Of a stretch of 64,000 bases of DNA, positions 24,172-36,882 are shown piece by piece. This stretch comes from Entoloma clypeatum (lineage: Eukaryota; Basidiomycota; Agaricomycetes; Agaricales; Entolomataceae), in NCBI GenBank assembly GCA_963565915.1, contig OY751492.1, forward strand, positions 2,418,001-2,482,000, given 5' to 3'. The stretch's first letter is position 1. The number at the start of each line of letters is the position of its first letter. Below the pieces are notes generated by a model. It made no database searches and had not been told where the DNA came from. It saw only the letters and a program-made list of their open reading frames with translations. The position numbers were made by a program, and so were the translations under genes.

Positions 24172-24963
24172 GCCAGCGGGTGAGAAAAGCATTGAATGAA
24201 TGATCGGCGCTGATGACATCATGATCTTGCCGCGGAAGCAAAATTGAAGTGAAGAATACGTGGGATCTGATTGGTCACTTTGAGAGGTCTTATTGAAGTA
24301 ATCGACCGCGTAAATTGGTTGTTGTGCATTCGTCAATCATTCCATCTATGAATAGGATCGGACGGTGGGGTGAATATTATGATAGGCAGAACGAATTTAT
24401 ACCGCAAACCATTCGTCTGCTATGGCCGAAAAATGCTGGTAATCGGAATTTCGATGTCGTTCAACTGGATCAATATATGAGGGTCTTCAGGGTAACACCC
24501 TTGTTCAGACACCCATTTGAGAGGTCCTGTTCGGGAGGCGCTTGGCGGAAGCAAATACGAATAGGGTGCAAGGAGGATACTTGCTGGTGGCAATGCCGCT
24601 GTTGTGCGATCAATCGAGTCCTTTTGAAACGCGAAATAAAAACATTGAAGATAAAAGTGCCTTTCATGCTACATGAAGTGATCGATCCGTCTTGCCGCGG
24701 AAGCAAAATCAATCTCCAAGAACCAGTTCACAATTGATAACTGGCTTGACAAACCTCAAGGACGCAAGTAGATATCCTCACCCGGCAGACAACAAGCGAT
24801 GCTTTCTTTTTCCATTCCTAAATTTATGGATACAACACAACGATGATGGAAAGAAGGGGTAAAAAACGATAATTAACCACACAGATGACACTCCAGAGAG
24901 AAGAGAAACGGCTACGAAGATATGAGATGTGGAAGGAGTGAGAGAAGGCGGCAGGCTTACCGA
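24172..24963. other. Upstream region of the GMC gene and 3' flank of eIF5A
   Basis: About 790 bp between the GMC start and the eIF5A stop, both on the minus strand. No coding exon is supported. It contains a 20-bp direct repeat (24225-24244 and 24690-24709) with a CCGCGG core, listed separately. Confidence 0.6.
24225..24709. repeat. 20-bp direct repeat pair with CCGCGG core
   Basis: TCTTGCCGCGGAAGCAAAAT occurs at 24225-24244 and again at 24690-24709, identical and in the same orientation, 465 bp apart. The first copy lies about 55 bp upstream of the GMC start codon. CCGCGG resembles the CGG half-sites bound by fungal Zn2Cys6 regulators. It may be a regulatory site or the footprint of a small duplication. 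Confidence 0.6.
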
Positions 24964-25764
24964 TCAAGCAGAGCCCTTGGGAGCTTCTTTGAAGGAGATC
25001 GCCTGCGAGAAGGCTTATTAGAAGACGGAGGATACGAGAGGGAAAGGATATGCACCGCCTCTTCACTCATAGCGGCGATGATAGTTACAAGGAGATCTTT
25101 TCCCTCGTCGAAACCTTCCTGGATTTGTTTGCCGATATCACCCTCAGGCACCTTGACATCATCTTTGGGAGTGCCATCATTCGTCATAAGATTAAGGAAG
25201 CCATCATCAATATTGACCTAGGCATCAAGATCGGAATTATTGTATGTCAATTGCGCTCAAGATGACGCACAAGCTGGTATTCATTACGGGAGACATTGGG
25301 GACATCCATGTTGTGGGTGGAGGGACTGATATCTTCCTGAATCGAAGGTGAGACGGGCGATCTAGAAAGCGTGATTGATGTGACTTGCCAGCTTTTTCCC
25401 GGTGAAGATCTGACAAAGGAATGGGAAGTTGAGTCGCGATCGAGAGACATCGGTGGGTGATACTCACGTCGATCGCGACAAGATGGACCTTGGCGTGACC
25501 GTGCTTGCCGGTCTTGGAGGTGGACATGTCGACGATTTTGCAAGGACGTCCTGGGGTGATATGAGGTGTTAGATTAAGAGAGGGCGGATTCCTGAGCACC
25601 TTTGATAACGACGTGACCGTTTTTGCGGAGAGCAGAGCATTGCATGGGAAACGTCAAGGACGCCCCTGCGCTCGCCTGTGGAGGAAGTGAATGGGAGAAT
25701 GTAAAGGAAATGAATGGAGACGGACGGATTCGATCGTCTGGTTGTGTTGCTCATCGTCGGACAT
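24964..25764 (-). CDS. eIF5A: Translation factor eIF5A
   Basis: eIF5A helps ribosomes through poor peptide-bond sites and termination; its one essential lysine is converted to hypusine. Seven exons in phase (25764-25726, 25675-25600, 25550-25468, 25409-25389, 25336-25271, 25217-25056, 25002-24964) give 161 aa. The hypusine loop [12 protein letters not shown] is intact, with K between G and H. The C-terminal OB fold follows ([16 protein letters not shown] ... [14 protein letters not shown]). Two exons are only 39 and 21 nt. The intron after KKL (25337-25388) begins GCAAGT, so it is a GC-AG intron. The start is 169 bp from the divergent LIM gene start. Expected to be highly expressed. Confidence 0.96.
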
Positions 25765-25933
25765 TTTTTGCAGCGAGGGGTGGAAAGGAGTGAGGAGATC
25801 TGAGACAAGCTGGATATGATGGTAGATATCCACAAATTCCTGCAAATTTTTCGTCTCCCCATCTTTTAGAGCTCCGACCGATTGGTCAGCAGGTGATATG
25901 ATTGTGGCGGTGCATCCCATCTTCAAGACAACC

Positions 25934-27426
25934 ATGCATCCGTTTGGAGGGACCCAGCTCTGTCCACGATGCTCAAAGGCTGTCTACGCCGCAGAGCAGG
26001 TATGCAAAACAACGTTCACTATAGCTCATTGTTCCTCACGATCTTCGCAGGTCATGGGTCCAGGCAGAAAGGTACCCACTCATTCTTGAACATCTTTCAT
26101 TCCATGTTCACCCTTTTCTCTAGCTCTATCACAAGGTCTGTAGCTCGACGCACTCCACCGTTGACTTTTTCCAATAAGCATACACCAGTCATGTCTTTTG
26201 TGCACAAGCTGTAACAAGAGGCTTGATTCCTACACCTTGCTCGAACACGATCAAAAGGTGCGCTTGTCCAACACACCACTCCGCCTCTATCCTGACTGGC
26301 TCCGTAGCCTTATTGGTATGCAATTCTGCCTGATGAAAAGTAGCGCTAAATGCGACCCTAGTAAATCCTGCCATGTCAAAAACTTTGGAACGCATGACCT
26401 TAGACAGGCTAATCTTCCCCACCGCGACCTCTCTCCCCCGCCCGAAGTATCCGCACAACCTCCTCGCATTTCTTCTCCAAGCACAGGCACAGGAAGAATA
26501 AATGGAAACTTCAGCGTCTTACCCCGATTACGACCCAATAGATCCCTCGTCACTAGTCCATTGTCCCCTACATTCCCAGACAGACCTTATCAAACAGAAA
26601 AGCAACTAGCAGAGGACGCAGATGGATGTGAAATTGACCAAGGTGCTGGCACCGACACGGAAGAGGAGCGAGACTCTGTTGCAGCCCATCTCCAACGCCC
26701 CCCCTCCCCACTACCTTCCACCATCTCACCCTTCCCATCTTCCCGACCGCTTCCTCTCTACACGGGGTCTCCTGCCAACTCCGGACGTCCAGGCCTGGGC
26801 TCCCTTCCCCGTACAATACCTCTGAGCTCTACGCGCAGTTCCGCGGCCACTTACGGTCCTGCTTCTGGCCGTTCGCATCATCAACCCAGCAAGAGCGTCC
26901 CGTCAGCTAGTTTGGGTTTCAAATTTGGAGACGAAGCAATCACCGATGATGTCATTGCTGCGCTAGAGACCGAGTTGATGAAGCCGCTTGCGCAGACCGC
27001 GACTGGGACGCGGTATGGCGTTGCACTTGGGAATAAAGTGGGCCTCCAGATTACCGGAGGCAGTCCGTCGGCCAGAAAATGGGGGGCCGCGAACCCGAGT
27101 TGTCCACGTTGTGGGAAGAGCGTGTACTTTGCGGAGCAGGTCGGTCTTGTTCCCAGCTCATTTGAGGCCGTGTTGAATGTGTGTTCGGCAGGTCAAAGCA
27201 GTTGGAAAGACGTATCACAAGGGGTGCTTGAGATGCACTGAATGTAATACCCTCTTGGATTCAACTCGGTTGAGAGATCACGATAGTGAACCCATTTGCA
27301 TGAGGTGCTATGGCAAGGTAATCCATTTTTTAGCCTGTCACTGGGTGTCTGCAGTTCTCATGAGATCTTCAGCTTCATGGCCCACAGGGTGGAGGATACG
27401 CGTTGCTGGGAAAAGCCGGAGGCTGA
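25934..27426 (+). CDS. Two-LIM-domain protein (cysteine-rich protein type)
   Basis: Eight exons in phase (25934-25999, 26051-26071, 26124-26135, 26189-26257, 26308-26315, 26362-27139, 27192-27317, 27388-27426) give 372 aa. LIM1 is near the N-terminus (CPRCSKAVYAAEQ ... HKSCLLCTSCNKRLDS ... CKSCHVKNFGT). A ~230-residue Ser/Pro-rich linker follows, then LIM2 (CPRCGKSVYFAEQ ... HKGCLRCTECNTLLDS ... CMRCYGK) and the terminal YALLGKAGG. LIM domains bind partner proteins; CRP-type members act on the actin cytoskeleton or as adaptors. LIM1 only closes correctly if exon 5 is the 8-nt exon CCTTATTG, which adds PY and part of Cys. Exons 2 and 3 are 21 and 12 nt. Convergent with PIH1 (145 bp). Confidence 0.88.
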
Positions 27427-27571
27427 TAGCATTTTAGTACAGTAGCATTTGAGGACTTTTACGACAACTTTCACGACATCCTTTGGTTCACCGTACATTA
27501 CTTACAACTCAGGTTAATTCTATCTATCTATACAAGTATAAATTTTGGAACGACTTTTTGGCCAGCAAAAG

Positions 27572-28729
27572 CTATGCATTGATCACAAGTATGCCTTGGT
27601 CAATGTGCCATTCGGAAGTCGCGCCTTGGACGTCAAAGTCGCGCTGCCGCTTTAGCGTCAGGGTATTGCTGGGTTCACCGTCGCCGTCACCCAGGGTTCC
27701 AGACGTCTTAGAGGATGCAGTAGCGACTATCTCCGCATCTGAGAGGTCGAGATTGACATCAAGAACTGGGCAGTCGGGAATCAGGACGATAAATCGCCGG
27801 GACTCGATGTCCAGGATAGCTTGGTCAATCAAGGTGCGGTCCTGACATGAGAATAAGTCAGGTAAATTGGCAGATGGTCTTACGTACGATAGGAGGAACT
27901 TGGATCACGATCCGTAGTGCTGCGCCTTCTGTTGACCACTTCCATGTGGGCAAGGAATTCTTCGCTAACGAAGGTGTGGTTTGCTGTTTTGTTTTGAGAA
28001 TGCTTTTGAGTGTGGTGGAGGGTGGAGAGGGGGCAGGGGTGCGTTTCGCAACTTCCTCGATCAGCGGAGGTAGCTTCTGCGAAGACTCGCCTGAGAGAAA
28101 TGAAGGGATGGAAACGGTGCGCGGGGTTAATTTTCCCTTTGAAGCAATGTTTGGTGTGCCGATTTCACGGGACAGGATAAGAGATGTCTGCACTTCAATG
28201 CGCTGGAGAGCGAGTTCTGTGGTTGGACAGCCGTGTGCTTATGGACTGGCTCGGTGAGAGATTGGTGAGACACTCTTACCGATGAGAAAGACCTTGAATT
28301 CAGGATCGGTTAGGGTCCTAATTTTAACGGAAGAGTTGTATATGCAGTCAAAGACAAGCGAGGGCTTCCCAGCTGGTGTTTGGTAAGAAAACGATGGGGG
28401 ACCGGAGTGCCTTGGGTACCTTTATCCTTGTCCTGCCTGCCTTCTGATACGACCACGGGAACATACCACGCGTCGGGGTCGCGTGTTTCGAGGTCTTCGC
28501 CTTGCATAGCGCGCTGGATGGCGTCCTCGTTGCCTTGCGGCGGGGGTGGAACATTGGGGTCCCAAGCTATGTTGACAAATATTTTGAGGCCGGGCGGGAT
28601 GTGAATTGGAATGGGAGGTGGTTCGAGGACATTTTGTGGTTGCGGGTGGGTTGCGGGTGTGTAGACGGCGGGCTGTACGTTGGTTGTCTTGATACAGAAA
28701 CCAGGGATGGGCTTGAGTTGGACTGACAT
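27572..28729 (-). CDS. PIH1: PIH1-domain protein of the R2TP complex
   Basis: Pih1/Nop17 bridges Hsp90-Tah1 to the Rvb1-Rvb2 ATPases for assembly of snoRNPs, RNA polymerases and PIKK kinases. Four exons in phase (28729-28420, 28372-28280, 28216-27888, 27841-27572) give 333 aa. The N-terminal two-fifths is the PIH1 domain (PIPGFCIKT, KIFVNIAWDPNVPPPP, PSLVFDCIYNSSVK, DPEFKVFLIELALQRIE). A Lys/Pro/Thr linker follows, and the last ~100 residues are a CS-like beta domain (LDIESRRFIVLIPD ... DFDVQGATSEWHIDQGILVI). ATG at 28729 is the first Met in frame and is 125 bp from the divergent DAHP synthase. Confidence 0.88.
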
Positions 28730-28854
28730 TGGCGGGATCACGTGGACTGATCAATCGATTGGTTAAAGTCATCGGATTCGGATAAGACTCGGAGAATCTC
28801 TTCAATGTATAACAAGCTCAGGCCCTTTAGATTTGGTAACTTATTTTCTCAAAC

Positions 28855-30453
<1,599 letters not shown>

Positions 30454-30666
30454 TAGGGGCACCATCTAGAGCCCTCCCTATACAACTGTAAATATCATTC
30501 AACACCATTTCAGTGATTCATTTAATACATAGTGATGCGGCCGTGACGACTTGCGAAGACGACAGAGGACTTGGAAGTACAAAAAGATCACAATACAATT
30601 GATTGCCCGCTTGGTAGGAAGCATCATACATACTTACGCTCATGACCCGACGCGAAAATTTAGCGT

Positions 30667-33600
30667 TCAACTGACAGTATTCCAGGCCTCAATGATCTCA
30701 TCCAATGACCGTATGGACCATCCAGATCCCAAGGCAGTTGTCATTTTCGTCCCGGTACCGTGCAAAACCTCTTTGATCCCCTGATCCAGCCCAGCTACAT
30801 CGTCCGTTCCTTCAGGTGGAGGTCGCCCCAAACATTGGGCCTGGGCGTCACGGGCAAGACCCCGCAAAATAACGAGCAACGTTGAGACAGGTACGCCATT
30901 CCGCAACAGGTACCATGCTAGACTCTCGGCAATGCCATCTGGTTCAACCACTTTCTCGCCCCTGGCGTATTGTCCTAGCGCCGTGATGAAACGCCGTGTC
31001 CCCCGAATATTGTCCAACTCCTTGTCGAGCACGTGGAGGGCCCCCGCCAGGGTGTTATCTCGGATGAGCGGCGGGCGAGGATTATTCTCTGCGCGGCCAC
31101 TGAATCGCCGATCGTAAATTTTGCCATAAAAGTCAGCAGCAAATCGGAGATCCTGTAGACGCAGGTGAAAGTATCGCGATTTCGATGACATGGTTCGATA
31201 CAGGAATAGGGTGAGATGTGATTGAAGTGTTTGGGGTTTGTCTTGGAGTATGCTGTCCAACAGGGCCGCATGGCAGTATGTATTGAACAATCGCTCGTGG
31301 TCCGTTTCTCCCTCTCCAGAGAAGTGGTCAGCGAAGGCAAGGAAGAGGACATCATTGGAAAACGAGGTGATAAATTCCGACAGGTCGCCTGCGGGATGAA
31401 TTTTGATATCCGTGAGTTGGGGAAAGTCGAGTGTTGCGGCATCCCCTGCAGACGTTCCTGAGCGCACGAAAAGGCTCCGGCTGCCCCTTGGGTCTTCCGT
31501 ATAGCTCAAGAAAGCGGTTCTTCTTTTGACGAAAAGAGTTTGGCTACGAAGGAGGCTTTGTTTATGGCGAGGGAGACGTTCTGTGTCAAGATAAAAAGGC
31601 CAATAGCGAGGAGTATCTACACGGATTGAAAGTAACTTGTCAAGGTCAGGGATGAGCGTCGGAGAAATGAGTTGTGTCGTTCCGATCTCGTTGCCCTCTT
31701 TCATCGTGATTTTGATAGGAAGATAGACAACTTCTGTCGTATCCACATCACGAGCAATGAGGCACCTGGGTTCGACGGCCAAAACCCAAAGGTGACGAAG
31801 GGCTTGCAGATAGCTCTTGTTGTCCGATGACATATGGTTGAAACGAGGAAAAAACGCAGTTACCATGCAAGCGATGGCAGCGTCTGACGTTCCCAAAGTA
31901 AAGCGGCCTCCTCCTAAGAAAAGCAGCCCTATTGACATATGGGTTGCCATGTGGATTCCGTATTTGAACGGCTGGTGAGAGAGAGCCTGTTGGTACACAC
32001 CAAACGCGTACCGCAGGCGGCGGAAGCACGTTATTTCGCCAGTCCCGGCCATGACCATGCTTAGAGAAATGGAAATCAAATTCAAACCGTCCCTGTAGGC
32101 GGAGCGCTTGATTTTATGATCAAACGCAGGTCCTGCACCTCAGATCAATACAACTGACGATAGACGCCAGATGAACCGGACGCACCAGCTGAGTAGACTA
32201 GCCGCGTAAAAATGTCGAAGTGCCTGATTATCATCATATACGCAGCCTGGCGGGCCGTTCCAGCGTACTTGAGGCCAACGACAAAACAGCAACCAGCCAA
32301 GATGTTGTAATAAGCTAGCTCAAGGGCATCATCAATTGGTTTGCCCTTCGAGTGTGCATCTACGGCCTCGCGAATGGAGACGGGTAATTGGGACATAAGC
32401 CACTCGCTGGAGGGATTTACAGCGTCCCACATTATCAGCGATCTGGCAATGGTACGGACCAATAAGAAGCTGGGCTGGAGTCGATTCAGCTCCAAGACTG
32501 TATCCGGCACAGTCAAGATATCGGTAACATCCTGGCGTTCTGTTTTGAGATACATTAGACCAAGGGCGATGGTTGCAGCAGGAGAGGTGAGATTAATATC
32601 AAAAGGTGGATGTTTTCGCCACTCGACCATCAAATTAGCATCGCCATGGATCAAAATGCTCAATCTGGATACCAGTGTCATATCCGCCGGTACGGAGGAG
32701 CCTTTTCCAAGCATGATCATGCCAAATGCAAGAGCAGCCGCATAGGTATACGCTTCTCGATGTTCGTTGCTCAAGTCTGGCTGGACTAGATCTTTTCTGC
32801 TAAGTTGATTGAGACATACTTCAGCCATACGGCGATGTTTGGTTCCCAGATAGAGTAAGCCAACACCAGCCAACCCAGCTCCTTGAGTCATGAGCGAGAC
32901 ATTCAGATCAACTGTCGGAGTGGGAAGGAGGGCAGGAGTGTGAACGGCCAACAACTTCGTTACATGTTGATTGCCAGTTCCGACGTTGGCTGCGGAGAGA
33001 CCCAGCAGTACACCAATAGATGTCAGATCGTGTTTCGGCGTCAGATAACCGAAGGTATGCCATGTCAGCATTTCTTTCAAGTGTCCTGTGAGGCCGAGAC
33101 CAAAGAGAAAGCCAGCATGTTCTGGAGTCAAATCCGATGGTTTATTGAATGCGATCCAAGAACTCTCCACTCTACCAGAGAAAGGGGAGATACGTAGACC
33201 TGCAGCGACACCATTGTGGAATTCGCCCCAGCTCAGAGACTCAAGAGATACCTTACCGGCCTCAGGGGCGACGGTGATGTTTAATGGTTGAATTCGGACG
33301 CTAAATTCGATTTTCGGTATAGCATACGCTTCTCGAGTCACAGTCGGGACAGAGCCAAAAGTGAACATAGCGCGGCCAAAGGGGAGAGCAAGGGTACGTT
33401 CTGCGATCCGAACCACCTGGTTTTGGTGTTCCTTGGTTTGGTCATGCTCACTGAGGGATTGCATTATCAGTTACAATATAAACCCACTGGAGGCATGGCT
33501 CACCTTAGATCCGGGCGATCTACGCATTTAACCGATGGGACTTTGGAAGAGCACAACATTCGCGCGACCTCTTCTAATCTGCGGTCCTGGCCGAACCGAA

Positions 33601-36600
33601 TGTCGGTGAAATCTGTCAAATCGAGTTCAATGCCCGATACTGCGTCTAATTGGCCATGGCCTGACTCTCGAGCTTCGTTCACAATTTCTCCTATCGTTTG
33701 GCGAGGGCGAGGTGGATTCTGCGAATGAAATTAGATACATAAATAAGGACAATGACCATCTTACAATGAATTCCTTTCGTGGCTTGTAACCATCATTGAA
33801 CAAGACATCAGGCGAATCGTTAGCGGAAGCAGCAAGATCATTTCGTGCGATTGCCTGGTAAGCAGCTAGTGGCCAATCTCCAGGAGGGGCTAATTGACAT
33901 GTCCTCGCAGCTTCCCGGATGGGTGCTGCTATACCAATTGGAAGTCGATCTAAAAACTCAGGCCCAAGTTTATTCATAGTCATGAAAAACACTGCATTTT
34001 CAGCCCTTTTTTGGGTTTCAGAGATGGAACTGTCTGCAAGACATCTGTAGATACCGGTAAGGTGCTGCAGAGATGATAGAGGATCTAGTCGACCAAAGGC
34101 AAACGAAGGGGTGATCCCGAAGCGAGTCGCCATGTACTGGGTATCGTGCCAAGGTACTTGCCAGTCCGGGTTACTGATACGGCCATATAGAATGGCAGAA
34201 ATGTCTGGCGGCCACACAGGTACCCGATCGTCGAGTGCTTCGGTGGCTAGCAAAAACCCATCAGGAGATAGAGAAACCCGCCGATTCAGGACGACTCACC
34301 CCGAATATCGGAGTTGGGCCACCCTTCCATGGCGTGGGGACAAAGTCTCTTCCAGTAATCGGCCCATTCGGGTCGTATGACCGAAGCAATGCGACAAATA
34401 ACGGGCGACAGTTTTAGCAAGTATGGATAATGATGAACAGTAAGTCGAAGATCCTCCCCAAGGGTATGCAGCGCGTATAAAATAGGTGCCAAGAGATTGT
34501 GAGCCTTACGTGGCCTCTGGATGTCCCTAATCGCACGATCTGCTGGTGGCGTCTTGAAACGCTTGAGTACAGGGTCCTCATGAAACCGTCTATGAGATAT
34601 GGACCGACTAAGCACAGTCCAAGCATCAGTAGCGCTGGGAAGGGATTCCGGTGGCAAATCAAAGGTAGTTGATAGCGCCGTCGTAAAGCAATCAAATTCT
34701 ACCCCATCCGACTTCCTGAAATCGTGAGAGAACCATTCTTGCAAGAAGAGTCGATGCAAGGCAAAAAAATCGTCGGGTGGTAAAATCGATGCAAGGATAT
34801 GTAAGCAGCGGGAGGTAAGGTAATCTTGAGGTACCAGGTCGATGACGACAGATTCTTTCCAGCCATCTTCGAATATCGTGGTGACCGAATTGGAGGAATC
34901 AGCTTGGATAGAAACGATGGGGCCATGGTCAGTCGTAAACACCGTCGTGTGTATATCGACCATCAGCGAAGGGTCCGCAATGTTTGGTGAAGGAGGTGGG
35001 CTCCTGAACTCGCATGGTAACTCATAGGTCCCATGAGTGAGGATTGCCAAACGATGATCAGGTTTTACGAGCAGTAGGTCCCAAACGGTATTCCGAGTCA
35101 TGCGGAGGGAGGCAATGGAAATCGCGGATAATTGACAGACCGGGTTTACTTTGAGCATGTTATCATCGCCAGGTGCAAGGGAAAGCAGGGCTAAAGATTG
35201 AGAGGCGGGAAGACAAATCGCAAGTAATGATCGTTCGTGCTTGCCATCCCAACGGTGGTCGAAAAGGGCCACAGGAATATTACGCCAAGAACGGGCGCTA
35301 TGCGACATATTGGATATAATTCGAAGTGGAATGCTTGAGGACTCACTCGGAAGTACTGACCTCTTGAGAGTATACCTTCTCCATCCAGTAAGCAGCCTTC
35401 ATTCGACCATGCTCGATGGGTGCCATGCTTAAATCACCATCAAATCGTCCTCCGAGAACCATCCGATCCATGGTCACGCTTAGGTCATTCCTGTTTAATG
35501 AATTGCGTCGACCTCTGACTGGTCCCGTGGTTTGGGATGACCCTCCAGCGACGAGGGAAGCCAATGTCGTTGTTGTGGAAAGCGCTGGGGGCATCCCAGG
35601 AAGCGAGGAGAGAGGGGGGAGTTCGGGAAATGCCATGAAATCTGGGGTTGGAGACAATTCTCGATCGTGAAGCTTTGGAGATAAAGGATGGCGCGTGTCC
35701 CCTAACATCGCCGACGATCTGCGATTGCCAATCCCAGCCATCGATTGTCGCTTCTTGGTGATGTTGCCTGCGCGAGGTTGACTCAGGGGTATGGGAGTAT
35801 CTTTTGGCTTGATATATGTATAGCGCCAGACTGAGAGTTGACGTTGCTCAACATCAACCGTAACAAGCACGTCGTGGTTGGATGCAGGACCCCGATGGGA
35901 GACCCAAACTACCATCTCTGTCGGAGAAATTGATTTCAATGGCCTGGAGAGATTTTCATCCTCGTCTTTAAGTGAAGGGGCCGGATCTTGAAAACCACCA
36001 ATGATTCCAGTAGTAAAACCAACTGTCCCGGCTTCAGAGAAAGGACTAATGACTGAAAAGATTGTCGGTAGAACAGCATCCCCGGTGACTTCAGCGTCTT
36101 CGAGCTCGCTCGGTTCTAGAACTCTCTGGATCATAACACCATGCGGTGACAAGGGCCAGGCTTTCCGTACGATGAATGGGAGTGCGAAAGTATATTCGAG
36201 TCCATCATTCAGATATATCTTGCCGATGCTGCGTAAGAATACGAACACACCCAGTACTCGAGTCGGCATTCTGAGATCTGGCCGAGTGTTTTGTTGCGTT
36301 TCCGCAAAAGGTCCGAAGGTCGGTCGCTCTAAGGGATTCTTTGGCTCTTGGGGAGGCCTGGTTGTGTAATGAGCGGCACTGGGTGACGATAGCGTACTGG
36401 GCATGTATTGCTCGAGCCAACCAATGCAAGCCCATTGGATAGACTGTCCCTCCTCCTCGAAATTCCATTTCTTCTTCATGACCTCCCCACGACTCAAAAC
36501 CACGGTGTGTGCACCCCAGGTCAACTGATCCTCTTCCCATCTATCGCATAAGAAGGATGTCGATTGGATAGCGGATAGAGATTCAGTATCAGAACCTCGT

Positions 36601-36737
36601 AAGGCTGTCCGAATGGCTCTCAGCAAGTCAGATTCGGTAGCCGGAAGGGAAGGGACTTGTGTCGTCTGGGTGAGATATTCATGAGCCGAAGATGTGGGGG
36701 GACCGTGGAGAGGAAAAGAGATGATAGGCGTCCCCAT
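30667..36737 (-). CDS. APC1: Anaphase-promoting complex subunit 1
   Basis: The largest scaffold of the APC/C, the nuclear ubiquitin ligase that triggers anaphase. Six exons in phase (36737-35347, 35297-34300, 34246-33765, 33718-33504, 33450-32186, 32132-30667) give 1938 aa, a normal length. The N-terminal third is beta-rich (WD40-like in known structures) with a long Ser-rich loop carrying several S/T-P sites near residues 300-430. The middle and C-terminal thirds carry the proteasome/cyclosome repeats, recognisable in TRFGITPSFAFGRLDPL, AGLLYLGTKHRRMAE-type repeats and the very conserved stretch around HQPFKYGIHMATHMSIGLL, GGGRFTLGTSD and DNKSYLQALRHLWVLAVE. Convergent with DAHP synthase (213 bp). 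Confidence 0.96.
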
Positions 36738-36882
36738 GTGGACGACTCAAGAGACGAATGGGCCATTCTTCATAATGAGTGATTGTTAATAATTTTCATT
36801 CCAAGACCAATAACGTAAGTATATATATGGAAGCTACATGTACGAGACGTATAACCTGGAGAAAAGAGTACAGACATGACAA

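Noticed and set aside
24315..24737. 140-codon plus-strand frame upstream of GMC
   Set aside because: Composition unlike coding sequence here, crosses the repeated 20-mer and matches nothing recognisable.
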